Source: Candidatus Eisenbacteria bacterium
GTDB lineage: Bacteria; Eisenbacteria; RBG-16-71-46
Length of the DNA stretch: 55,720 nt
Direction: 5' to 3'
NCBI GenBank assembly: GCA_035712145.1
Contig: DASTBI010000224.1
Location: forward strand, 1-55,720
Shown: piece after piece, positions 22,670 through 29,891 of the stretch
How the letters are laid out: every line of letters begins with the position of its first letter
Position numbering within the stretch: position 1 is the stretch's first letter
Translations under genes and position numbers: made by a program
The notes under the pieces: model-generated
Database searches by the model: none
Told to the model about the DNA's origin: nothing
Seen by the model: the letters and a program-made list of their open reading frames with translations, nothing else

Positions 22670-23806
22670 CTAGAAGTATTCGACGCGGAACGTCGAGCGA
22701 GCGGTCGAGAGCAGCTCGAAGCGCGTCTCCAGTGACCGCTCGACCCAGACCGTGTCCACGCCGCCCCTTCCCGGAGCGACGAGCACGACGTCGATGTCGT
22801 CGCGCTCGAGCGCCTTGCGGCGCGCCGCGTCGAGCCCGAGCACGAAGAGCCCGGTGTCCCACGCGTCCGAGGTCAGCGCGTCGCGCGAGACCACGGTGAC
22901 CGAGAGCAGTCCTTCCGCGGGCCGGCCGGTGCGTGGATCGAGGATGTGACCGTACGTACGGCCATCGGCGGCCACGAACTGCTCGTACTTGCCCGAGGTC
23001 GAGACGCCCTGTTGGGTGATCCGCAGGCGCGCGAAGTAGGGCATGCGGTCCTTGGGGTCACGAATGCCGATGCGCCACGCCGGACCACCCGGCGGGCGGC
23101 CCAGCGCACGCATGTTCCCCGAGACGTCCACCAGCGCGTCGCGCACGCCGCTCTTCTCGAGGCGTTCCGCCGCCCGGTCGACCGCGTATCCCTTGGCGAT
23201 GCCGCCGAGATCGATCTGGACTCCGTGCTCGGTGAACCGGAGGGTGCGCCCCGCGGCGTCGAAGCGAAGCTTGCCGCTGCCGACGCGACGAAATGCCGCG
23301 CGCACGTCCTCCTCGGCGGGGACGTGCGGCGTGCCGCCGAGAAAACCCCACAGCCGAACCAGCGGCTCGACCGTGATGTCCTGGGCGCCATCGCTCAAAT
23401 GGAAGACCTCGATGGCGCGCTCGAGCACGCGGGCCACTTCGTGCTGCACAGGGGTCGGCCCAGGCCACGCCTCGCGATTCAGCCGGGCCACTTCGCTGGT
23501 GGTGGTCCAGTTGCTCATCAGCGAGTCGACGTGGCGGAACTCGCCCTGGGCCGTCGCGACCGCAGGCCAGCTCCCGGCCGAATCGGGGGTGGCCAGGGTG
23601 ACGTGAGCGTAGGTGCCCATGGTTCGCGACGAGAAGGTCACCAGTCGCGAGGTCCCGGAGCTCGAGGCGACCGCCATGGGGCGCGCGTCCATCAGAAGAG
23701 CGAACCCCATCGCCAGCGCGAGGACGACCCACGCCGCCTCCGGGAGCACCCGCAGGCGAGCGGAATGCCGTGTTGCTCCTCGCGCTCTAGTTGGCGTTCC
23801 TGACAC
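22670..23806 (-). CDS. apbE: FAD:protein FMN transferase (ApbE family), membrane-anchored
   Basis: It transfers FMN from FAD to a Thr/Ser of exported flavoproteins, acting at the periplasmic face. The N-terminus carries a hydrophobic anchor at about residues 25-45. The ApbE domain follows: RTMGTYAHVTLA near 63-74, EPLVRLWGF, QIDLGGIAKGYAVDRA, VDVSGNMRALG, GKYEQF, YGHILDPRTGRP and DAWDTGLFVLG. All are family hallmarks, including the FAD/Mg loop and HILDP. No ATG precedes the anchor in frame; GTG 23806 (AAAGG upstream) or GTG 23749 must be used. It lies 248 bases before the redox operon and is divergent from the molybdopterin enzyme. No neighbour shows a clear D-x-x-(S/T)-G-A-T flavinylation site. 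Confidence 0.93.
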   Translation of the reverse strand: MSGTPTRARGATRHSARLRVLPEAAWVVLALAMGFALLMDARPMAVASSSGTSRLVTFSSRTMGTYAHVTLATPDSAGSWPAVATAQGEFRHVDSLMSNWTTTSEVARLNREAWPGPTPVQHEVARVLERAIEVFHLSDGAQDITVEPLVRLWGFLGGTPHVPAEEDVRAAFRRVGSGKLRFDAAGRTLRFTEHGVQIDLGGIAKGYAVDRAAERLEKSGVRDALVDVSGNMRALGRPPGGPAWRIGIRDPKDRMPYFARLRITQQGVSTSGKYEQFVAADGRTYGHILDPRTGRPAEGLLSVTVVSRDALTSDAWDTGLFVLGLDAARRKALERDDIDVVLVAPGRGGVDTVWVERSLETRFELLSTARSTFRVEYF

Positions 23807-23935
23807 AGGCCTTTCGGCGCCTCCGGTCGACTGCCCGCTTCCACTTCGGTGATCGGCGATTGCGCGGACCTCCTTGAGGAGCGCCGAGCAGCCATCGTCT
23901 TGACCGGCCGCCCACGAGCGCACGAAACTCCGGCC

Positions 23936-26011
23936 ATGGCGGAAGAGCTCGAGATCGTTCGCGGAGCCTGTCCCCACGACTGCCCGGACACCTGCGCGTG
24001 GGACGTCTCGGTGCGCGAAGGCCGGGCCGTGGCGATGCGGGGCGCCAAGGACCACCCGTTCACGCGGGGAGGACTGTGCGCCAAGGTCAGCCGTTACCTC
24101 GATCGCGTGTATGCGCCCGACCGCCTGCTCCATCCCATGCGGCGCGTGGGCGCGAAGGGCGAGGGCCGCTTCGAGCGCATCGGCTGGGACGAAGCGCTCG
24201 ATCGGGTATGCGAGGCGCTCACGCGCGTCGTGTCCGAGCATGGCGGCTCGGCCGTGATGCCCTACAGCTACATGGGAACCCAGGGCATCGTGCAGAGCGC
24301 TTCCCTCGACCGCCGCTTCTTCTCGCTGCTCAAGGCCACGCGTCTCGTGCGCGAGGTCTGCGGCTCGGCGCCCGCGCACGGGTTCGCCGCCACCCAGGGC
24401 GGCACCAAGGGCATGCTCCCCGAGGATCTGCAGCACAGCCGGCTGATCCTCCTCTGGGGCACCAACACCATCGTCACCAACCTTCATCTGTGGCCGTTCA
24501 TCACGGCGGCGCGCAAGCAGGGAGCGCGCGTGGTCGTGATCGACCCGGTCAAGACCCGAACCGCGGAGTCGGCTGACCAGCACGTGCGGCCGCGACCAGG
24601 CACCGATGCCGCGCTCGCGCTGGGGCTGATGCACGTGATCGTTCGGGATGGCCTGGTGGACCACGATTACGTCGCGCGCCACACGCTGGGCTTCGAGGCG
24701 CTGCGCGAACGGCTCGCGCAGTACCCTTTGGATCGCGTCGCGTCGCTGACCGGAGTCTCGGCCGTCGAGGTCGAGGATCTGGCGCGCGACTACGCGACGA
24801 TGACCCCGCAGGCCATCCGCACGCTGATCGGCATGGGCCACCATCAGCACGGCGGAATGATGCACCGCACGATCGCTTGTCTGCCCGGTCTGGTGGGCGC
24901 GTGGCGCCATCGTGGCGGCGGCCTGGTCGGCACGGCCTCGTGGGCCGGCATGGCGCCGCTCAACGCCGCGGCGGTCGCGCGTCCCGACCTCGAGGACAAG
25001 ACGATCCGCCAGGTCAACATGGTCCAGCTCGGCCGCGCGCTCACGTCACTGGAGCCGCCGATCCGGGCACTGATGGTCTACAACTCCAATCCTGCGACGA
25101 TCGCTCCGGAGCAGGGGCGCGTCCTTTCGGGCCTGCGCCGCGAGGACCTGTTCACCGTCGTGATCGAGCAATTCATGACCGACACCGCGCTGCACGCCGA
25201 CGTCGTGCTTCCCGCCACGACTCAGGTCGAGCACTGGGACCTCGTGCCCTCCTGGGGCACCGCCTATCTGACGCTCAATCGGCCGGCGATCGCGCCGCTC
25301 GGCGAGGCGCTTCCCAACAGCGAGATCTTCCGCCGGCTGGCTTCACGCATGGGGCTCGATCCGCAGCTCTTCGCCGAGAGCGACCAGGAGCTGATCCGCC
25401 GTGCGCTCGACAGTCCGCATCCGCTCATGAAGGGCATTTCCTTCGAAGCGCTGCTGGAGCGTGGGTACGTGCGCACCGCCGTTCCCGAAGACTGGCGCCC
25501 CTATGCGGAAGGCGGCTTCGCCACAGAATCGGGGAAGCTCGAGTTCTTCTCGGCGGCGCTCGAGGCGCGCGGTCTGGATCCGCTGCCGGTCCATGCCGCC
25601 GCGAACGAATCGCCGGAGGGCGACCCCTCGCTGGCGGCGCGATTCCCGCTTCAACTCGTGAGCGGCAAGTGGTCGCTCCACTTCCTCAACTCGAGCTATG
25701 CCAACCTGCCTCATCACCTCGAGGCGGAGGGGGAGATGCGCGCCGAGCTCGACGCCGGCGATGCCGCCGCTCGAGGAGTCCGCGAAGGCGACATGGTCCG
25801 AGTCTTCAATGACCGAGGCTCGGTGGTCGCCCGTGCCCGGCTCTCGGACCGCGTGCCCGCCGGCATCGTCGGACTGCCTTCCGGATGGTGGGCCTCGCGA
25901 ACGGCGACCGGTTCCAGCGTCAATGCGCTGACCGATGCCCGCCTCACCGATCTTGGCGGCGGAGTCGCTTATCATGATGCTCTGGTCGACGTGGAGCGCG
26001 TCATGGACTGA
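23936..26011 (+). CDS. Molybdopterin oxidoreductase (DMSO reductase / formate dehydrogenase family)
   Basis: A 691-aa cytoplasmic enzyme with bis-MGD molybdenum or tungsten and one 4Fe-4S cluster. The cluster motif is at residues 11-47: C-P-H-D-C-P-D-T-C followed by GGLCAK. MGTQGIVQS leads to REVCGSAPAHG, where the Cys may be the metal ligand, as in NapA-type enzymes. LLWGTNTIVTNLHLW, ARVVVIDPVKTRTA and the C-terminal MGD domain (LQLVSGKWSLHFLNSSYANLP) are typical. No twin-arginine signal is present, so it should stay inside the cell. The start at 23936 places the Fe-S motif in the usual position; there is no strong ribosome site. It is divergent from apbE. The substrate cannot be assigned. 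Confidence 0.92.
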   Translation: MAEELEIVRGACPHDCPDTCAWDVSVREGRAVAMRGAKDHPFTRGGLCAKVSRYLDRVYAPDRLLHPMRRVGAKGEGRFERIGWDEALDRVCEALTRVVSEHGGSAVMPYSYMGTQGIVQSASLDRRFFSLLKATRLVREVCGSAPAHGFAATQGGTKGMLPEDLQHSRLILLWGTNTIVTNLHLWPFITAARKQGARVVVIDPVKTRTAESADQHVRPRPGTDAALALGLMHVIVRDGLVDHDYVARHTLGFEALRERLAQYPLDRVASLTGVSAVEVEDLARDYATMTPQAIRTLIGMGHHQHGGMMHRTIACLPGLVGAWRHRGGGLVGTASWAGMAPLNAAAVARPDLEDKTIRQVNMVQLGRALTSLEPPIRALMVYNSNPATIAPEQGRVLSGLRREDLFTVVIEQFMTDTALHADVVLPATTQVEHWDLVPSWGTAYLTLNRPAIAPLGEALPNSEIFRRLASRMGLDPQLFAESDQELIRRALDSPHPLMKGISFEALLERGYVRTAVPEDWRPYAEGGFATESGKLEFFSAALEARGLDPLPVHAAANESPEGDPSLAARFPLQLVSGKWSLHFLNSSYANLPHHLEAEGEMRAELDAGDAAARGVREGDMVRVFNDRGSVVARARLSDRVPAGIVGLPSGWWASRTATGSSVNALTDARLTDLGGGVAYHDALVDVERVMD

Positions 26012-26147
26012 GCCGCGCTCGAGGGTCAGGACGCCGCTTTCGTCGCTCGGGCTCGACCGATCAGGCGCTTTTCATCGCCGGAACCCGCGCGCTCCCCGTA
26101 GTGTTCGCATCGATATCCCTTCCCTCCACCTCGAGGAATCACGATTC

Positions 26148-28193
26148 ATGAAGCGCACGCTGACCTTCATCGCCACGGCCCTGCTCCTGACCGCGGCCTC
26201 GCCGTCGAGTCCTCCGCCGGCCAGCCGCTCCGCCGATCAGTATCTCGCCCAGTTCGTCGATCCATCCGTCTCACCGCGCACCGACTTCTTCCGCTACGCG
26301 GTCGGTCGATGGCTCAAGGATCATCCCATTCCACCCAACGAGCGCTCCTGGGGGATCTCCCACGTCGTGCAGGAGGAGACCTACCGCCGGGTGATCGCGA
26401 TCAGCAACGAGGCGGCCGCCGACACCAAGTCCGCGCGCGGCAGCAACGCGCAGAAGATCGGAGACTTCTGGTACGCGGCCATGGACACCGTGACCATCCT
26501 CGAGCAGGGCTTCGAGCCTCTGGCGGAGGAGTTCTCCCGCATCGACGCCGTGAAGGACGTTCCTGGTCTCCTCGACGAGGTCGCGCACCTCGGATACATC
26601 GGGGTCGGCGCCATGTGCTCATTCGCGATCTTCCAGGACGAGATGAACAGCAATCGCTACGCCCTCCATCTCTACCAGGGGGGCCTCGGGCTGCCGGATC
26701 GCGACTACTACTTCGACCAGGACGAGCGGGCCACGTCGCTTCGGCGCGAATACGTGAATCACGTGGCCCGCATGTTCCACCTGCTCGGCGACGACACCAC
26801 TCGCGCCCGCAGCCGCGCGGCGGCGGTGATGAGCCTCGAGACCGAGCTGGCCGGAGCCTCGCGCAAGCTCGAGGACCTGCGCGATCCCCGCGCCAACTAC
26901 AACGCGATGGCGATCGCCAAGCTCGGGACACTCGCGCCCAGCATTCCCTGGAAGCGTTTCCTCGAGAAGGGCCGCCTGGTCCGCCTCGACACCGTGGTCG
27001 TCGGGCAGCCGGAGTTCTTCAAGCAGGTGGAGAAGTCGCTGCGCTCGCGCAGCCTGGCCGACTGGAAGAGCTACCTGCGCTGGCAACTCGCCCATGCCTA
27101 CGCGGCGCAGGCGGGAGGGAAGTACGACGCCGAGAACTTCCGCTTCTACGGGACGATCCTGAACGGCACTCCCGAGCAGCGGCCGCGCTGGAAGCGGATG
27201 CTCGACCAGCAGGAGAATTATCTCGGCGACGCGCTGGGACAGCTCTACGTGCAGCGCTACTTTTCGCCGCGGACCAAGCAGCGCTACGAGAAGCTCACCG
27301 AGGACATCTTCGCCGCCTTCCGGGAACGGATCCACAAGCTCGATTGGATGAGCCAGGCCACCAAGGAGCGCGCGCTCAAGAAACTCGGCACGGTGGACCG
27401 CAAGGTCGGCTATCCGGCCAAGTGGCGCGACTACTCCACGTACGAGGTGGACCGCACGTCGTTCCTGGGCAACTGCAAGCGCGGCAACATCTGGCTCAGC
27501 GACTTCTACATCCAGAAGCTCTACAAGCCGGTGGATCGCACGGAATGGTTCATGACCCCTCAGACGTACAACGCCTACTACAACCCGTCGAACAACGAGA
27601 TCGTGCTCCCCGCGGCGGTGTTCATCCTGCCCGGGATCGCGGACTCGCTGGTCGACGACGCGCTGGTGTACTCGTACGCGGGCGGCACCACCATCGGACA
27701 CGAGATCACGCACGGGTTCGACGACCAGGGACGCCAATTCGACGAGCGCGGCAACCTCGAGAACTGGTGGACGCCGGACGACGAGAAGGAGTTCAACCGC
27801 CGCGCCGGCTATATCGTCCGCCAGTACGACGACTACGTCGCCGTGGGGGACCTCCACGTCAACGGGAAGGCCACCCAGGGCGAGAACATCGCCGATCTCG
27901 GCGGCATGCTGCTGGGCTGGGACGCATACACGAAGACCGAGGAGTACAAGCTCGGGAAGACGCTTGGCGGGCTGACGCCGTCGCAGCGCTACTTCATCGG
28001 CTGGGCGCTCGGCTGGATGAACGAGATCCGTCCCGAGAACCTCGCGGTCCGGGTGAAAACCGATGTTCACGCGCCGAGCTTTCTGCGCGTGATCGGCCCG
28101 GCCTCGAACCTCACCTCGTTCTACCAGGCGTACGGCGTCAAGCCCGGCGATCGGATGTACCGCGCAGATTCGGTGCGCGTGAGCATCTGGTGA
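26148..28193 (+). CDS. Exported M13-family (neprilysin-like) zinc metallopeptidase
   Basis: A 681-aa oligopeptidase with a signal peptide (about 1-24). The N-terminal M13 domain starts DFFRYAVGRWLKDHPIPPNE, a hallmark of the family. The catalytic domain has NAYYNPSNNEIVLPAAVF, the zinc motif H518-E-I-T-H522 followed by GFDDQGRQFD, and third ligand E579 in GENIADLGG. It ends with VKPGDRMYRADSVRVSIW, close to the CxxW-type end of the family. Length and order are standard. GAGG lies 11 bases before ATG 26148. It degrades peptides in the periplasm or outside the cell. It is probably transcribed with the oxidoreductase or alone (136-base gap). Confidence 0.96.
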   Translation: MKRTLTFIATALLLTAASPSSPPPASRSADQYLAQFVDPSVSPRTDFFRYAVGRWLKDHPIPPNERSWGISHVVQEETYRRVIAISNEAAADTKSARGSNAQKIGDFWYAAMDTVTILEQGFEPLAEEFSRIDAVKDVPGLLDEVAHLGYIGVGAMCSFAIFQDEMNSNRYALHLYQGGLGLPDRDYYFDQDERATSLRREYVNHVARMFHLLGDDTTRARSRAAAVMSLETELAGASRKLEDLRDPRANYNAMAIAKLGTLAPSIPWKRFLEKGRLVRLDTVVVGQPEFFKQVEKSLRSRSLADWKSYLRWQLAHAYAAQAGGKYDAENFRFYGTILNGTPEQRPRWKRMLDQQENYLGDALGQLYVQRYFSPRTKQRYEKLTEDIFAAFRERIHKLDWMSQATKERALKKLGTVDRKVGYPAKWRDYSTYEVDRTSFLGNCKRGNIWLSDFYIQKLYKPVDRTEWFMTPQTYNAYYNPSNNEIVLPAAVFILPGIADSLVDDALVYSYAGGTTIGHEITHGFDDQGRQFDERGNLENWWTPDDEKEFNRRAGYIVRQYDDYVAVGDLHVNGKATQGENIADLGGMLLGWDAYTKTEEYKLGKTLGGLTPSQRYFIGWALGWMNEIRPENLAVRVKTDVHAPSFLRVIGPASNLTSFYQAYGVKPGDRMYRADSVRVSIW

Positions 28194-28214
28194 TGGAAGC
28201 GGGCGGGAAGTCGC

Positions 28215-28252
28215 CGGGCCGGGCAGCGCCCTGAGGCGCTGCACTCGGCCCG
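28215..28252. terminator. Hairpin between convergent genes
   Basis: An inner stem gcagcgcc/ggcgctgc with a 4-base loop (ctga) and an outer stem cgggccg/cggcccg separated by a small internal loop. It lies 22 bases after the M13 stop and 47 bases from the stop of the convergent SYLF gene, so it could end transcription from both sides. No T-run follows on either strand. Confidence 0.6.
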
Positions 28253-28298
28253 CCAGATCCTCGGCGCCGCCGGTCGAGCAGCGCTGGCTGGAGAACGC

Positions 28299-28979
28299 CT
28301 AGGGAAGCGTTCTGCGGAAGTCCTCGGCCGGAGCCGGCAACGAGGCCCCGGTGGGCTCGAACAGCAGCTTCTTCACGGTCGAGCCAGGCCCGTAGTACGT
28401 GTTGTTCCAGTCGTTCTCGGCCGCCAGACGCGCGCCTTCGAACGAGAGACCCGCGAACAGTCCCTTGGACTTCGCGTAAGAGTAGATCTCGGCGTTGAGC
28501 TTGAGGTCCGTGCTGGCCTCTCCGCTCCTCCCGAACGGTCCCGCGGCGACGCTCGCCTTTCCGCCGAGCGTGACCTTGCTTCCGGTGAGCAGCGACTTGG
28601 CGCCCTCCTGGTTCATGAAGAAGAGGACGAGATCGCTGGACTCGGCGCCGATCTGGAGACCGACGCTTCCGCCGGACAGCTTGATGAAGCTCGGGGCGCT
28701 CCACCCCGAATCGATTCGGCAGCTGATCGCTCCGGAGCCGAAGCGAGCCCCGTAGCCCAGGGCGCCCTTCATGGCGTTGGGAATGACGGCGATGCACTGG
28801 CATTCCTTGAGCAGCGCTTCGGGAACCGCGCGGTCGGGCAGGGCCAGCAGCTGCGTGTAGACGTTTTTCGCGTCGACCAGCTTGTCGCTGAGATCGGCGA
28901 CGTCCTTGTCCGCGAGCGCGGGCACGGCCAGCAGCGTCGCGAGTACGGCGGTGGCTGTCCATCCGCCAAGATTCCTCAT
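28299..28979 (-). CDS. Exported SYLF (Ysc84-like) lipid-binding domain protein
   Basis: A 226-aa protein with a signal peptide (about 1-21, ALADKD after it). The SYLF/Ysc84 domain fills the rest: ECQCIAVIPNAMKGALGYGARFGSGAISCR, SAPSFIKLSGGSVGLQIG, DLVLFFMNQEGAKSLL and YSYAKSKGLFAGLSFEGA. SYLF domains bind lipids and, in eukaryotes, phosphoinositides; bacterial ones are mostly uncharacterised envelope proteins. The start at 28979 has GGGGAG upstream. It stands alone on the minus strand downstream of the large phosphate-transfer operon, separated by 258 bases. Confidence 0.93.
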   Translation of the reverse strand: MRNLGGWTATAVLATLLAVPALADKDVADLSDKLVDAKNVYTQLLALPDRAVPEALLKECQCIAVIPNAMKGALGYGARFGSGAISCRIDSGWSAPSFIKLSGGSVGLQIGAESSDLVLFFMNQEGAKSLLTGSKVTLGGKASVAAGPFGRSGEASTDLKLNAEIYSYAKSKGLFAGLSFEGARLAAENDWNNTYYGPGSTVKKLLFEPTGASLPAPAEDFRRTLP

Positions 28980-29237
28980 CGGGTTCTCCCCTCGGTGATT
29001 CGAAATGTCTGCGTTGGGGCGTCCTCGGCGGTTCGAGTCCGTTCGAGCCGCCGTCGGTTGGTGTGACCGCCGATAAGGAGCAATCCCCCGGCCACTTCGA
29101 GTCGTGGATATGCTCAATCGCACAACCCGTTCTCTGGGAATGAGATGGGAGCATCGCCGCTATGGACCGCTCGCGGCCTGCGCAGGAAAGGCTTGCGCCC
29201 GCCGATGCCGCGCCGGGCAACGCTTACATGAGCATGC

Positions 29238-29891
29238 TCAGGGGCGCTGCGTGGAGGGCGGCTCGGGGATCGGCTCGGGAATCGGCACGGGCTCGCTGAT
29301 CGTCGGCTCGGGCGGCGGCGGCTCGACGCCTTCCGGGAGCGGCTCCCCGACGGCCGCCTTGGCGAGCACCACTCCTGCGGACGGCGGCGGCACCACCGGT
29401 GGGGGCGGAGCGTTCAGATCCATGAGGCCTTCCGGCTTCTCGATGCCCTCGCCCTCGACCCGCGCCTCTTCGGGACGCTCCGAGACCAACGCCCGCAGCC
29501 GCTTGGCGAGCGCGCGCACGACCTCCTGGAGCAGCATGAGATCGGCGGCCGCCACGTCGTAGAACTGTTCACGATGGAGCGCCAGAGCGAGCCCATCCTC
29601 GACCGCATCGGCGCGCTGACCGCGCTCGGAGCCATCGACCAAGGCCCAGGTGCCGAAGGCTTCTCCGGGCCCCACTTCGGACAGCACCCGGCCACCGCTC
29701 GACAGACGCACCCGCCCTTCGACCACCATGTAGAGCGCGTCCGCCGGATCCTCCTCCTTGTAGATCGTATCGTTGGCGGTGAGCTCGACCTCCATCGCCA
29801 CTTCGGCCAGTCTCAGGAGGTGGCGTGGACCCACGTCCCTGAGCAGGTCGGCGCCCTTGAGGATCAGCACCCTCTCGACCGGGGTCAGCAT
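29238..29891 (-). CDS. Cyclic nucleotide-binding domain protein with Pro-rich tail
   Basis: A 217-aa cytoplasmic protein. The cNMP-binding fold covers about 1-125 (LTPVERVLILKGADLLRDV, VAMEVELTANDTIYKEEDPADALYMVVEGRVRL, VGPGEAFGTWALVDGSERGQRADA). The phosphate-binding cassette is altered relative to the usual G-E-L/I-A...P-R-x-A, so nucleotide binding is uncertain. No DNA-binding helix-turn-helix follows; instead there is a helix and a Pro/Glu-rich tail (about 160-217). It overlaps the stop of the HEAT-repeat carrier by 7 bases. In some bacteria a cNMP domain is fused to ADP/ATP carrier-HEAT proteins, so this is likely the separate regulatory subunit of that carrier. Confidence 0.87.
   Translation of the reverse strand: MLTPVERVLILKGADLLRDVGPRHLLRLAEVAMEVELTANDTIYKEEDPADALYMVVEGRVRLSSGGRVLSEVGPGEAFGTWALVDGSERGQRADAVEDGLALALHREQFYDVAAADLMLLQEVVRALAKRLRALVSERPEEARVEGEGIEKPEGLMDLNAPPPPVVPPPSAGVVLAKAAVGEPLPEGVEPPPPEPTISEPVPIPEPIPEPPSTQRP

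Noticed and set aside
26309-28244. Two long frames overlapping the M13 peptidase gene (plus 641 aa, minus 541 aa)
   Set aside because: Both are shadows of a clear peptidase with HEITH and GENIADLGG motifs. Neither has a ribosome site or recognisable domain.
29229-29240. Perfect 12-base palindrome tgagcatgctca at the cNMP gene stop
   Set aside because: It is short, overlaps the stop codon and has no second copy that I noticed; not enough to call an operator or terminator.
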